Part shown: piece by piece, positions 1 to 9,521 of the stretch
Layout: each line of letters starts with the position of its first letter
Numbering within the stretch: position 1 is the first letter of the stretch
Source: Bacteroidota bacterium
GTDB taxonomy: Bacteria > Bacteroidota > Bacteroidia > Chitinophagales > BACL12
DNA: 64,000 nucleotides
Direction: 5' to 3'
Assembly: GCA_016715425.1 (NCBI GenBank)
Contig: JADKAC010000007.1
Coordinates: forward strand, 248,001 to 312,000
Translations under genes and position numbers: made by a program
The notes under the pieces: generated by a model
The model's database searches: none
What the model saw: only the letters and a program-made list of their open reading frames with translations
What the model was told of the DNA's origin: nothing

Positions 1-820
1 TATAACTAAATGTATCAGAAACAGCAGTATTAGTTGCTAGAAAAAAACTATCCGTTGCAACAATATAATAATCCACCCAAACACCAGGTGCTTGTGCCGG
101 AATTACATAAATAAAATCTGTTAGAGAAAGAGCAGTTCCTTCTACTTCAGTAAAAGGACTTGAATCCGTTTTATAAAATAAAGAAGTTTCAGAAATTCCT
201 GTGGCATCCATTAATGTTGCAGCTATAGAAGTTGCTTCTAAAGTACCTTCATATAACACAGAAGGAGTATGTAAAATTAATGGAGGTGATACATCCACAT
301 TAGAAATAAAAATTTCAATATCGTCTATAAACATTCCATTGTATTCTACTAGCATATCCGGCACAAAACGGAACCTCAATTTAAAATCTAAGCTTCCGAA
401 AAATGCACCTAAAGGAAATTCAAATTCCTGCCAGGTATCCAGCATATCTTCTCCATTAAATGTGGCAATGTTAATCCATGTGTCGCCGCCATCGGGAGAT
501 GCATCTAAATAAGTAAAATCGAAACCTTCTTCAAGATCAATTAATGCTTTAAAACTCACAGAAGCATCAAGACCACCAACCAAAGCTATTGATTCGGCCA
601 TGGTAGCTGTTTGCACAACACCGGGGACATAAGTGGCATCATAAGGACTTTCATTAAATGAGTATTCACCTTCAAAGGCATATTCATCTGTAACGTCCCA
701 ATAACCATCCACATCCCAAAGGTCTGCACCTGATTCAAAGTCATCGGAAAAAACCACCGTTTGAGCAAAAAGAAAATTTGCTGCGAATAATAATGTTGTA
801 AAGAGTATAATTTTTTTCAT
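1..820 (-). CDS. Secreted protein with N-terminal jelly-roll (MAM / choice-of-anchor J-like) domain, C-terminus outside window
   Basis: Reading the minus strand from the ATG at 818-820 gives an open frame that reaches base 1 with no stop, so the gene is cut by the window edge. The first about 20 residues (MKKIILFTTLLFAANFLFAQ) form a classical signal peptide ending in the AQ typical of Bacteroidota. The next about 150 residues (VFSDDFESG..LWDVDGYW, then a stretch with ASPDGGDTWINIATFNG and MFIDDIEIFISN) have the pattern of a MAM/choice-of-anchor J jelly-roll, often found in T9SS-exported peptidases and adhesins. A beta-rich segment follows. Because the C-terminus is missing, a catalytic domain or a T9SS tail cannot be confirmed. 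It lies upstream of two other secreted proteins on the same strand, with a 70-base gap between its start and the end of the next gene. Confidence 0.8.
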   Translation of the reverse strand, partial: MKKIILFTTLLFAANFLFAQTVVFSDDFESGADLWDVDGYWDVTDEYAFEGEYSFNESPYDATYVPGVVQTATMAESIALVGGLDASVSFKALIDLEEGFDFTYLDASPDGGDTWINIATFNGEDMLDTWQEFEFPLGAFFGSLDFKLRFRFVPDMLVEYNGMFIDDIEIFISNVDVSPPLILHTPSVLYEGTLEATSIAATLMDATGISETSLFYKTDSSPFTEVEGTALSLTDFIYVIPAQAPGVWVDYYIVATDSFFLATNTAVSDTFSY

Positions 821-890
821 AATCTGATTTTATATTATTTTAAAATTATCAATAATATTCAGATAACAAAAAAAGAAATAAGTGGGAAAG

Positions 891-2504
891 CTAAATTATT
901 ACAATTGGTAGATTATTACTGCTGTAATTTCCCGCAATAATCCGGGCGAAGTAAAAGCCAGATGCTGCATTAAATGTATGCTGAAACACATCTTGATTTT
1001 TCATTAACGAAATACGTTCTACTGCTATACCTTGCAAATTATAAATTACAAGCATTGCATTATTCAAATCTGAAGGCAATGAATAATCAATTGAAAAAGT
1101 GGATGCAGATACAGTAGGAAAAATATGTAGCTGAAATAAATCCGGTATCACAGAAATTGTTGCAGTAGCTGTGCAAGTTAATGATGCATTTAAAGTAATG
1201 GTTTCTGCACTTAATAATTCGATTCCTGAATAAATATTTGTAATACATCCCGGTTTAGAAATTCGAATATCATACACACCATCTTCGGCTGTTCCTGTTT
1301 TAAAATTTCCTACAAAATCAGTATAAGTATTATCGGAGGTTGTTAATATTTCAATGAGTGTACTGTTTAATAATGTACCATCTGCATCGTTCACCACACT
1401 ACCTTCTAAATATGCAGCACGTTTGTAAGTGGGTTGCAAAATAAATAATCCCTCTTCAATATCGGATGCTAATAACAGTCCTGAATTTAAAAACGGATAC
1501 GCACCCCAACAGCCATTAAAAAAACCTTGTGCCGGAAATGGTGATGTATCGTAATATCCTGTTTGAATAAGATTATCAGGTTTTGTTGCATCCACAATTG
1601 TAACTCCATCTCTATAATAAGAAGTGATTAAAAAATTATTTTTAAAATGCGTGTTATGCGGAATAACTCCCGAACCTGGAGAGGAACGATAGCGATCCAC
1701 TTCTTTAATATCTGTAAAATCAGAAATATCATAAGCAGCTACATAAGCACCTGAAACTTCATCGGTAGTAAATACAAATTTACCATCATCACTTGGCCAA
1801 ATATTATGTGTAAATGCAGAAGGTGTTGGATTGGTAGCTAAGACAATAGGATCCGATTTATCAGCAACATTTACAATACCAAATCTTCCCTCATATAATT
1901 CTGCCGTGTACATTGTATCTCCTCGTACGAAAACATCATGGCAATAGGTAACACTATATTCTCCTACACTATTTGGATTCCAGGGATCTGCATTTAAATC
2001 AACAAATACAACTCCACCTCCATTTAAATTTGAACCTATGACATATAAAAATCCTTGTTCATCAATCCAAAGATTATGTGAAGTTTTTAAATCATCTTGT
2101 TTGTAAAATTTTGAATCAACACTTGCAGGTAAATTCGCAAGATTTATTATCTGCACACCACTATCTGTTTCATTAGAAATATAGGCGTAACTATCCCAAG
2201 TTTTTATATCCCGCCAAATACTTTCAGGACCCTCAACAAATGCTACTTCAATTGGTGAAGATGGGTCGCTGATATCAACTATGGATGTACCGTTAAGTAA
2301 ACCAATTAATGCATATTCATTTCCTAATGAATCTGTATATCCCCATATATCACTTGCACGCACATCGTATTGTATCTGTCCAAGATATTCCACATTATCC
2401 TGCGCAGAAAGCATCTGTAAAAAACTGTGAAAAATAAAAACAAAAAATGTAAACCGCACTTTAGTTTGTCTTAATAATATTAAAGCGAGCAACCGGTGCC
2501 TCAT
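891..2504 (-). CDS. Choice-of-anchor B family protein (LVIVD repeats) with T9SS type A sorting domain
   Basis: A 537-residue exported protein. Residues about 40-355 contain LVIVD-type beta-propeller repeats ([49 protein letters not shown]), the hallmark of choice-of-anchor B proteins. A short carboxypeptidase regulatory-like segment (about 365-440) is followed by a C-terminal T9SS type A sorting domain (about 450-537, with [16 protein letters not shown] and ASGFYFARI). The start is uncertain: the ATG at 2504 lies inside the upstream gene and gives a long odd N-terminus. A GTG at 2457-2459, two bases after the upstream stop, gives a cleaner signal peptide ([20 protein letters not shown]) and is my preferred start. 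It is the shorter neighbour and paralogue of the protein at 2461-5271; both probably sit on one transcript. The family's biochemical function is unknown. Confidence 0.88.
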   Translation of the reverse strand: MRHRLLALILLRQTKVRFTFFVFIFHSFLQMLSAQDNVEYLGQIQYDVRASDIWGYTDSLGNEYALIGLLNGTSIVDISDPSSPIEVAFVEGPESIWRDIKTWDSYAYISNETDSGVQIINLANLPASVDSKFYKQDDLKTSHNLWIDEQGFLYVIGSNLNGGGVVFVDLNADPWNPNSVGEYSVTYCHDVFVRGDTMYTAELYEGRFGIVNVADKSDPIVLATNPTPSAFTHNIWPSDDGKFVFTTDEVSGAYVAAYDISDFTDIKEVDRYRSSPGSGVIPHNTHFKNNFLITSYYRDGVTIVDATKPDNLIQTGYYDTSPFPAQGFFNGCWGAYPFLNSGLLLASDIEEGLFILQPTYKRAAYLEGSVVNDADGTLLNSTLIEILTTSDNTYTDFVGNFKTGTAEDGVYDIRISKPGCITNIYSGIELLSAETITLNASLTCTATATISVIPDLFQLHIFPTVSASTFSIDYSLPSDLNNAMLVIYNLQGIAVERISLMKNQDVFQHTFNAASGFYFARIIAGNYSSNNLPIVII

Positions 2505-5271
2505 CCATAATTACTGTACAATTATAAACACCTGCTGCAAGTGATGAAACTTGTATTTGCGAATTATTTTCCACCTGAATATTTTCAGTTACAACAATTT
2601 TACCTTGCACATCCAGAATTTGAATCATACCATTTGAATAATTATTTTCTGTTTGAATATTTAAAGTAAAATAATCACTTACAGGATTTGGAAAAACTGT
2701 AATTGAAATCCCTTCTTCTAAATTTTCTATTGCACTTGGTTGCGAAACAGTAGCAGTAGCATTAGCAGAACAACCATTTGCATCAGTAACAGTAACTGTA
2801 TAATCACCCACTGGCACATCGGTAATTGTTTCCGTTGTGCCTCCATTACTCCATACAATTGAATAAGGAGATGCACCACCACTTATCGCAACACTTGCTT
2901 CACCTGCACCAGATGAAACTGATAATGCAGGTGCTGCATATACAGTAATTAAATCTGTATAAGTAAGCACATCATTTCCTAAAACATTTGTTGCAATTAA
3001 TGTTACATCATACACACCCGGTGTTGAATAAGTAATAACAGGATTTGCAATTGCGGATGTTGTTGGAGTTCCACCTGAAAAAAACCAATCCCATGAAGTA
3101 GCCAACTCACTCATATCTGTAAAAGAAACTGATTCACCGACACAAAGCTCTGTTGTATTTTGAGTGAAAGCAGCTACAGGCATAACTGTAATTGAATCAA
3201 ACACAAAAAATTTATCAATTGCAACTTCCACTACATGACCTGTTGCAGAAAAATCTGAAGTAACAAATTTTGCATGCATGGTGGAAGTAGGTGTAATATA
3301 ATCTGCTATTTTAAGTTCAACTTCATCCCAACTTGTTAATGTGGTAAGTCCACCTTCAATAATAATAGTAGAAGTTGTAGTTCCATTTGTCAATACAAGT
3401 TTCAAAGTATCATTTGGTGTACCTGTACCGCCATTATTAAACCACCAATAATCAAATCTTATAAATGCATTTGAATAATCCGTTAAATCAAATTCAGGTG
3501 TAATTAAAGTAACGGTGCCATCATCTACATCATCAGTTCCGGAACTACCACCACCATTACCTGTCATAAAACAATACAGACCAAAATCATCATTTATATC
3601 TGCATTCGTATTTGCATAACCGGCACCATAAGAAGTACCCTCAGGAATTCCTCTCACCCAATCACCACTGGATGCAGTAGATGTTTCTATCCAATCATTT
3701 TCAAAATAAAAATCATCGTAATAGCCTTTATTTAAAACGACAAGTAATGGATCTGTTCCATCAATATCTAAGTCTGAAGTTAATTTGGTTATATAGCCCC
3801 ACTTGCCACTATAAATATTATAAGTATCATGAATAATTGAAGGTAAAGTAAAATTTCCATCGACATCAGTAACGGCTGAATAGGCAATCATATCACCTAG
3901 TAAATACACATCTGCGCCTTCAATTCCATCACCGGTATAAGCATCCACTACCTGACCTGTATAAGGAAAAGTAACAAAGGGAACAAGCTCTGCATTTAAA
4001 GTAGTAGTCACGCCATTCTCCAATGTTACCCCTGAAATAGAAAGCACTTCATAACCGGGTTTAAAAAATGAAACTGTATAAGTACCAGCTTCAGCAAGTC
4101 CCGTAATATAATCTCCTGATAAGTTAGTTGTAACTGCTGTTTCAGGGTCTGCTGTAATTTCAATCTCCACTCCAAATAAAGTAGCGGCAGTTGATGCATC
4201 TGTAACTGTTCCCTGAAGATGACATCCCAAAACATAAGTGGGTGATAAAATAAATAATCCTTCTTCAATATCAGTTACTGCAACTACACCCGATGGGAAA
4301 TATGGATACACTCCCCATGCTCCATTAAAACCATCTCCACTAAAAGGAGAAGTATCATACCATGCTGTTTTTATCATGTAGTTCGGATTACTTACATCCG
4401 TAATAATTAAACCATCACGATACCATGCAGTAACAACATAATCATCTTTTGCCCATGCATAATGCGGAATTGAAGAAGTACCTGGAGTTGGACGAAACTC
4501 ACTTAAATATTCTATATCTGTTAAATCAGAAACATCATAAGCACCTAATGAACCATTGGTAATTTCATCAGTACTAAATAAATAATTGCCGGCATCATTT
4601 AATACAACATTATGTGTAAATAATCCGGGAGTTGTTTGTGTTGCTAATAATATAGGCGAGTCTTTATCTGCAATATCCCATACTGAAAAGAATCCTTCAT
4701 AAATATTCGATTCCCATAAGGTGTCGCCTCTTGCATAACCATGATGCACATACCAAGTATCTGTTGAGCCTACAAATGTGGGATTAAGGGGATCAACATT
4801 TGCATCAAGCATCACTGTTGCTCCACCATATAAATTAGATCCAAATAAATACACAATACCATTTTCATCTGCCCATACCTGATGTGTTGTTACTAGTCCA
4901 ATTCCACCATCAGTAAAATTATAGGTACAAGTCCCGGGTAGTGAAGAAAGATCAATGCATAATAAGCCACCACTTGTTTCATTCACCACATAAGCATAAT
5001 GATCCCATGTAGCAATTTGCCTCCAAGTACTATTTCCACCATCTATAAATTGTAACTCAACCGGTGAAGTTGGATCTGTAATATCCACTAAACTGGTTCC
5101 ATCATAAGTACCTGCAATTACATATTCATCTCCATCGTCATTTGTCCATCCCCAAACGTTTGACATATTATCATCATAAGTGAGTTGACCAACAAAATCA
5201 ACATTTAATTGCGCATTTGAAATTAAAGTAAAGCCCAAAAGAAATACAGAAAGTAGTAAGTGATTTTTCAT
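2461..5271 (-). CDS. Large choice-of-anchor B protein with carboxypeptidase-regulatory, PKD and SprB-like domains and T9SS tail
   Basis: 936 residues with signal peptide [21 protein letters not shown]. Domain order: LVIVD-repeat propeller (about 25-345, e.g. [18 protein letters not shown] and [20 protein letters not shown]); two carboxypeptidase regulatory-like beta-sandwiches (about 350-435 and 440-515); a jelly-roll segment (about 525-690, with [12 protein letters not shown] and [11 protein letters not shown]); a PKD domain (about 695-765, [26 protein letters not shown]); a SprB-like segment (about 775-845, [19 protein letters not shown]); and a T9SS type A sorting domain (about 860-936, [18 protein letters not shown]). 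This is a multidomain surface-anchored or secreted protein of unknown target. The stop at 2461-2463 directly precedes the GTG start of the next gene, so the two are likely translationally coupled. Confidence 0.9.
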   Translation of the reverse strand: MKNHLLLSVFLLGFTLISNAQLNVDFVGQLTYDDNMSNVWGWTNDDGDEYVIAGTYDGTSLVDITDPTSPVELQFIDGGNSTWRQIATWDHYAYVVNETSGGLLCIDLSSLPGTCTYNFTDGGIGLVTTHQVWADENGIVYLFGSNLYGGATVMLDANVDPLNPTFVGSTDTWYVHHGYARGDTLWESNIYEGFFSVWDIADKDSPILLATQTTPGLFTHNVVLNDAGNYLFSTDEITNGSLGAYDVSDLTDIEYLSEFRPTPGTSSIPHYAWAKDDYVVTAWYRDGLIITDVSNPNYMIKTAWYDTSPFSGDGFNGAWGVYPYFPSGVVAVTDIEEGLFILSPTYVLGCHLQGTVTDASTAATLFGVEIEITADPETAVTTNLSGDYITGLAEAGTYTVSFFKPGYEVLSISGVTLENGVTTTLNAELVPFVTFPYTGQVVDAYTGDGIEGADVYLLGDMIAYSAVTDVDGNFTLPSIIHDTYNIYSGKWGYITKLTSDLDIDGTDPLLVVLNKGYYDDFYFENDWIETSTASSGDWVRGIPEGTSYGAGYANTNADINDDFGLYCFMTGNGGGSSGTDDVDDGTVTLITPEFDLTDYSNAFIRFDYWWFNNGGTGTPNDTLKLVLTNGTTTSTIIIEGGLTTLTSWDEVELKIADYITPTSTMHAKFVTSDFSATGHVVEVAIDKFFVFDSITVMPVAAFTQNTTELCVGESVSFTDMSELATSWDWFFSGGTPTTSAIANPVITYSTPGVYDVTLIATNVLGNDVLTYTDLITVYAAPALSVSSGAGEASVAISGGASPYSIVWSNGGTTETITDVPVGDYTVTVTDANGCSANATATVSQPSAIENLEEGISITVFPNPVSDYFTLNIQTENNYSNGMIQILDVQGKIVVTENIQVENNSQIQVSSLAAGVYNCTVIMDEAPVARFNIIKTN

Positions 5272-5445
5272 TTATTGTATTGTTTAATCCAAACAAAGAT
5301 AATATCTATCTTGTATAGAGCTACGGCATACTTTGGTAGGATGAAATACTTTAACACTAACCGGACAATATATTAGAATGATTGCCTGATCACATGAAAA
5401 TATCAGTATCTGTATTGAAATAAAGGAATAAAGATTGTTGCAATC

Positions 5446-5652
5446 CTAATTTTTAACAGGGCAAGTACGTATTCCCAGAATTGCATATATCGGACAAAAA
5501 CTCACAAAACTTGTAAGCACAAGCACTCCTGCTATTACAATTAAGACAATTCCCAGCGTACCGGTAATTACATGTGTAAAAAACAGAATTGCAATAATAG
5601 CGGCGAGTATTATGCGTATTATTTTATCGGCATTTCCAATATTCTTTTTCAT
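5446..5652 (-). CDS. DUF2892 family small inner-membrane protein
   Basis: 68 residues. The pattern KNIGNADKIIRIILAAIIAILF, then a second hydrophobic helix, then SFCPIYAILGIRTCP, matches DUF2892 (the YgaP-like transmembrane module): two membrane helices, an N-terminal N-x-G-x-x-D-x-x-x-R motif and a C-terminal CP..LG..TC motif. In other proteins this module is often fused to rhodanese domains; here it stands alone. Its function is unknown. It is isolated by 170 and 160 bases on either side and I see no convincing promoter. Confidence 0.82.
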   Translation of the reverse strand: MKKNIGNADKIIRIILAAIIAILFFTHVITGTLGIVLIVIAGVLVLTSFVSFCPIYAILGIRTCPVKN

Positions 5653-5813
5653 AATTTATTTTTTTTTGAGAATAAAAATTAAAATCACTGTAAACAATTT
5701 AAACAAACAACTTTGTTAGTATGATAAAATGCTAATTGTGATTTGCAAATGTAGAATGGAATAAAAGTATGTTTAGTAACCAATGTTACATAGTTAATGT
5801 AATTTCAGGATGA

Positions 5814-6578
5814 TTACTTTTTGCGATGCATTATTCTTTTTTGTTTGAACACTTCTTTTTCAGATAAATCAATTTTTTCTGTTGCAGTGGAGAATGCAAC
5901 AGTGGATAACGCAGTTGCATATTTATCTAAAAAGCGAAGTAGTTCCTGATTATAAATTCTTCCTGTATCACGCAATGCCCAACCTAATCCTTTTTGAACC
6001 ATATAGGTTTTATCATCTATCAAATTCAAAAATAATTTCTCTAATTCTTTCCAATTAAAAACATCAACAAAGGCTTTGCGTTCCCGCACCAGAGCTACTG
6101 CACTTTGTCGGCGCTTCCATAAAAGCTCAGAAGTATTCCATTCTTGAATTAGCGATTTATATTGTTTGGGAATTTTTATACCTGCAATACAAGATGCTTT
6201 GGCAAGATCATCAGAATGTGGCCAGCAATCCACTGTTTCCATCCAAGAATTAATAGTTTCCAATACTAAATTCGGATCGAGTTTTTTAGCATTCTTTATA
6301 ATAAAAAATACCGATTGAAATCGCACTTCATATATCGTTGATTGTTTCCAAACGGCATAATAAATTTTTAATTTTTCTTCTAATGCTAAATTGGAAAAGC
6401 TAAAAGATTCTTGATATAACATACGTTGATCACCCATGCTTAATCCCAAAATCTGCAATTGCGTTCCAAAGTATTTTTCTAATTGCTTGTATTGAAAATC
6501 TGTTTGGTTGGTTTCCGCCAATTCAAGTAAAGCAATTTTTATTTCATCAATATATGCGTGTAATTGTTTTTCTTGCAT
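5814..6578 (-). CDS. DNA alkylation repair protein, AlkD-like HEAT-repeat glycosylase
   Basis: 254 residues, close to the usual size of the family. It has the all-helical HEAT-like pattern of AlkD, including WMETVDCWPHSDDLA (about 130-144), LLWKRRQSAVALV (about 172-184) and MVQKGLGWALRDTG (about 210-223), which hold the conserved Trp/Asp/Arg/Trp positions that line the DNA-binding groove. AlkD-type enzymes excise N3- and N7-alkylated purines without base flipping. The family also includes members of unknown activity, so substrate range is inferred. A basic tail (KQKRIMHRKK) closes the protein. It shares strand with the downstream-oriented ZIP and PAP2 genes, with 35 bases between it and the ZIP gene. 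Confidence 0.85.
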   Translation of the reverse strand: MQEKQLHAYIDEIKIALLELAETNQTDFQYKQLEKYFGTQLQILGLSMGDQRMLYQESFSFSNLALEEKLKIYYAVWKQSTIYEVRFQSVFFIIKNAKKLDPNLVLETINSWMETVDCWPHSDDLAKASCIAGIKIPKQYKSLIQEWNTSELLWKRRQSAVALVRERKAFVDVFNWKELEKLFLNLIDDKTYMVQKGLGWALRDTGRIYNQELLRFLDKYATALSTVAFSTATEKIDLSEKEVFKQKRIMHRKK

Positions 6579-6613
6579 GAAATAGTTTTTATAATTGATG
6601 AAAGAAATTTACA

Positions 6614-7339
6614 TCACATCATTGCCGCAATATAAGTAACAAGTGCGCCTGCAATAATTGCTAAAAATTTATACAAGCTAATGCGATGCGACTTCCCTCC
6701 TGCTTCAAAAATTATAGTAGTGGAAATATGAATAAATGTTCCACTCACCATTGCAAGCAACCAATTGATACTATGTGATGCAGATTCATGTGTGAGAAAA
6801 CTACCAAAAATCCCTCCCAATGGTGTCATGAAAATAAATACAATTAAAAGTGGAATTGCTGCACGTAAATCTTTAAATGAAAAAAATAATACCGTAGCCA
6901 ATGCAAAGCTTTCTGGAATTTTATGCAACATCACCGCTAAAAATATTTGCCTTGTACTTTCTAAACCCATTTCAGTTGCGGCTAAAGGAATACCTTCTAA
7001 AAATGCATGCATACTTAATCCAAAAAAAACACCAAACACATAACTCTTACTGAATTGTTCGTGCAGATGTAAATGGCCATGTTCTATACCACGAGTAAAT
7101 TGCACGATAATTAATTGCACAAAAAATCCGGCGAAAATAAATAATGGTATTGTGGTGCCGGTTGCATGTGCAAACACTTCAGGTAATAAATGAATTACTG
7201 TTACTCCCAGCAAGTAAGCACCCGTAAATGAAAGTAAAATATTCAATACCTCATTATTAGTTTGCTTGCGCATTAACCATGCAGCAACAGAACCCAAACC
7301 GGCAGCACTTATCAATAGAATTATATAAGTGAAATTCAT
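6614..7339 (-). CDS. ZIP family divalent metal transporter
   Basis: 241 residues with about eight hydrophobic helices. A His-rich cytoplasmic loop (GIEHGHLHLHEQF, about 84-96) follows helix 3, as in ZIP proteins. The paired metal-binding helices show SMHAFLEGIPLA (H, E; about 109-120) and LAVMLHKIPESFALATVL (H..P..E; about 134-151), the two signature motifs of the family. It probably brings zinc, iron or manganese into the cytoplasm; selectivity cannot be read from sequence. Its start overlaps the end of the PAP2 phosphatase gene by four bases (ATGA), so the two are co-transcribed and probably translationally coupled. Confidence 0.9.
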   Translation of the reverse strand: MNFTYIILLISAAGLGSVAAWLMRKQTNNEVLNILLSFTGAYLLGVTVIHLLPEVFAHATGTTIPLFIFAGFFVQLIIVQFTRGIEHGHLHLHEQFSKSYVFGVFFGLSMHAFLEGIPLAATEMGLESTRQIFLAVMLHKIPESFALATVLFFSFKDLRAAIPLLIVFIFMTPLGGIFGSFLTHESASHSINWLLAMVSGTFIHISTTIIFEAGGKSHRISLYKFLAIIAGALVTYIAAMM

Positions 7340-7929
7340 AGTGTTTTATTTAACCAGTTTCTTTTTTTGAAAATGAAATGCATCGCAATTATATAAATTA
7401 AAAATCCGAGAAAAGAACCCAATAATGCGCCGCCAATTACATCTAAAGGATAATGTACACCAACATACACTTGTGCAAAGGAAATACTTGCTGCCCAAAA
7501 AATACCTACAATTATAAACCAATAACTTCTTCGCAAAAATAAAAGTCCAAACACAACTGCTAATCCAAAATGATTTGCGGCATGTGAGGAAGTAAAACTA
7601 TAACTAGGACTGCAACCGATAATTAAATTCGCATGCTCTGCAATTTCCGGAATACTGCAAGGTCTTGGTCGAGCAAATAATGGCTTCATAATAAAACTAC
7701 TTACCTGATCTGTTATCGTAACAGTAATTGCAATAGTAAGTATTACAAAAAACCCATTCCATTTAAATTTATAAATCAACCAAATAGCAAGCAGAATATA
7801 TAATGGAATCCAATTTTCTTTAGTGCGGATAACTGGCATAATAACATCAAAAAAAGAATTCGACCAATCACTATTCACAGTGAGGTATAAATTACGATCA
7901 AATTGCTCTATGCCCGATGGAAATTGCAA
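7336..7929 (-). CDS. PAP2 superfamily membrane phosphatase
   Basis: 197 residues, about five membrane helices. The three PAP2 signature motifs are visible: KPLFARPRP (motif 1, about 85-93), SYSFTSSHAANHFG (motif 2 with the S-S-H core, about 111-124) and YVGVHYPLDVIGG (motif 3 with H and D, about 155-167). Such proteins dephosphorylate lipid pyrophosphates such as undecaprenyl pyrophosphate, phosphatidic acid or phosphatidylglycerophosphate in the membrane; which one applies here cannot be told. It is the first gene of a coupled pair with the ZIP transporter (four-base overlap). The upstream gap is shared with the divergent phosphoglucosamine mutase gene. Confidence 0.9.
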   Translation of the reverse strand: MQFPSGIEQFDRNLYLTVNSDWSNSFFDVIMPVIRTKENWIPLYILLAIWLIYKFKWNGFFVILTIAITVTITDQVSSFIMKPLFARPRPCSIPEIAEHANLIIGCSPSYSFTSSHAANHFGLAVVFGLLFLRRSYWFIIVGIFWAASISFAQVYVGVHYPLDVIGGALLGSFLGFLIYIIAMHFIFKKRNWLNKTL

Positions 7930-8072
7930 TGTTTCTGAATTTAAATTTTAGTTGCTAAAAGTGATTGTATAAATCTCGTAAAGTATTGAATTACTTTGCA
8001 TGATACGGCAAAGATGAAAAATTTTATAGTATCTACACCTATCACATTTAAAGTAAGATAGAACTGAATTTG

Positions 8073-8080
8073 TATTTTTG
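8073..8080 (+). promoter_or_regulatory. Bacteroidota -7 promoter element TATTTTTG for glmM
   Basis: An exact match to the TAnnTTTG consensus of the primary sigma factor of Bacteroidota. Transcription would start near 8087, so the upstream TTG at 8070 cannot be the translation start and the TTG at 8100 is favoured. The -33 TTTG element is only weakly represented. Confidence 0.5.
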
Positions 8081-8099
8081 CCGGCAAAACTATTTTTCG

Positions 8100-9488
8100 T
8101 TGACTTTAATTAAATCAATCTCAGGTATTCGTGGAACCATTGGCGGTGTAGCAAAAGAAAACCTGACTCCCCTAGATATTGTAAAATTTACAAGTGCTTA
8201 TGGCACATGGCTTTTACAAACAAATTCAACTCCCATTGTGGTGGTAGGCAGAGATGCGAGAATTTCCGGCGAAATGGTGAATCGCATTGTATGCGGCACA
8301 TTGCAATCACTGGGCATTTCTGTTGTAGATGTTGGATTATCCACTACTCCCACGGTAGAAATTGCAGTGCAAATGGAAGAAGCAGGTGGTGGCATTATTC
8401 TTACAGCCAGCCACAATCCCAAACAATGGAATGCACTAAAATTATTAAACAGCAAAGGTGAATTTTTAAATACCGAAGAAGCAGATACTGTTTTAAAAAT
8501 TGCTGAAAAAGAAAATTTTGAATTTGCGCTTGTAGATAAATTAGGTGATTATCAAACCAAAGGATTTTATATTCAAAAACATATTGAAAAAATTCTTGAA
8601 TTACCTTTAGTAGATATTGAAGCAATTAAAGAAAGAAATTTTAAAATTGTTATTGATTGTGTGAATTCCACCGGCGGCATTTCTGTTCCGGAATTATTAG
8701 TTGCTCTTGGCGTTACCGATACTGTTGAATTATTCTGTTCTCCTAACGGTCGGTTTCCGCACAATCCAGAACCATTACCTGAACATTTAAGTACAATTAG
8801 CAACGAAGTAAAATTTCAAAAAGCAGATTTAGGATTAGTGGTAGATCCGGATGTTGATCGCCTCGCAATTGTGTGTGAAGACGGTGAATTTTTTGGTGAA
8901 GAATATACATTAGTCGCAATTGCAGATTATGTGTTGCAACATAAAAAAGGAGCCACTGTTTCAAATCTTTCTTCTACACAAGCATTGCGTGATGTTTCGG
9001 AAAAGCATGGTGTTGTGCATGCGCAAAGTGCAGTTGGTGAAGTGAATGTGGTAAAAAAAATGAAGGAGTTGAATGCCGTAATTGGTGGCGAAGGAAATGG
9101 CGGAATTATATATCCTGATTTGCATTATGGCAGAGATGCTTTAGTGGGTATCGCATTGTTTTTAACGCATCTTGCAAAATTTGGTAAATCATGTTCGATG
9201 TTGAGAGCCCAGTATCCGAATTATTATATGGCTAAGAAAAAAATTGATTTGCCGGATAGTATAAATGTAAAAGCACTTCTAAAAAAAATAGAAGAGAAAT
9301 ATAAAAGTAATCCGCAAAATAAAGAAGACGGATTAAAAATATTTCTGGATAATGATTGGGTGCATTTGCGTGTATCTAATACAGAACCTATTATTCGTAT
9401 TTATACAGAAAGTAATTCGCAAACTACTGCTGAAAACATCGCAATGAAATTAATGGAAGATATTAAGCAACTGATTAATTCCAAATAG
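8100..9488 (+). CDS. glmM: Phosphoglucosamine mutase / phosphohexomutase
   Basis: About 462 residues from the TTG at 8100. That start gives MTLIKSISGIRGTIGG, the standard N-terminus of this family in Bacteroidota; an in-frame TTG at 8070 lies before the promoter element. The alpha-D-phosphohexomutase signatures are all present: the phosphoserine loop GGIILTASHNPKQW (Ser about 104), the metal loop DPDVDRLAI, the sugar-specificity loop GGEGNGGI and the phosphate-binding loop RVSNTEPIIRIY. The enzyme interconverts glucosamine-6-phosphate and glucosamine-1-phosphate for UDP-GlcNAc and peptidoglycan synthesis. Bacteroidota members are often annotated either glmM or phosphomannomutase, so exact sugar preference is inferred. 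The cysteine desulfurase gene begins 33 bases downstream. Confidence 0.9.
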   Translation: MTLIKSISGIRGTIGGVAKENLTPLDIVKFTSAYGTWLLQTNSTPIVVVGRDARISGEMVNRIVCGTLQSLGISVVDVGLSTTPTVEIAVQMEEAGGGIILTASHNPKQWNALKLLNSKGEFLNTEEADTVLKIAEKENFEFALVDKLGDYQTKGFYIQKHIEKILELPLVDIEAIKERNFKIVIDCVNSTGGISVPELLVALGVTDTVELFCSPNGRFPHNPEPLPEHLSTISNEVKFQKADLGLVVDPDVDRLAIVCEDGEFFGEEYTLVAIADYVLQHKKGATVSNLSSTQALRDVSEKHGVVHAQSAVGEVNVVKKMKELNAVIGGEGNGGIIYPDLHYGRDALVGIALFLTHLAKFGKSCSMLRAQYPNYYMAKKKIDLPDSINVKALLKKIEEKYKSNPQNKEDGLKIFLDNDWVHLRVSNTEPIIRIYTESNSQTTAENIAMKLMEDIKQLINSK

Positions 9489-9521
9489 TGAAAATTCATT
9501 TTAGAAAGACATCTTTAATTC

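Noticed and set aside
201..512. Plus-strand open frame of 103 codons
   Set aside because: It is antisense to the clear partial secreted protein on the minus strand and lacks protein-like composition or a promoter.
4026..4268. Minus-strand 80-codon frame
   Set aside because: It lies inside the large choice-of-anchor B gene in another frame; codon content is a shadow of that gene.
8207..8461. Overlapping 84- and 85-codon frames on both strands
   Set aside because: Both are shadows of the phosphoglucosamine mutase gene.
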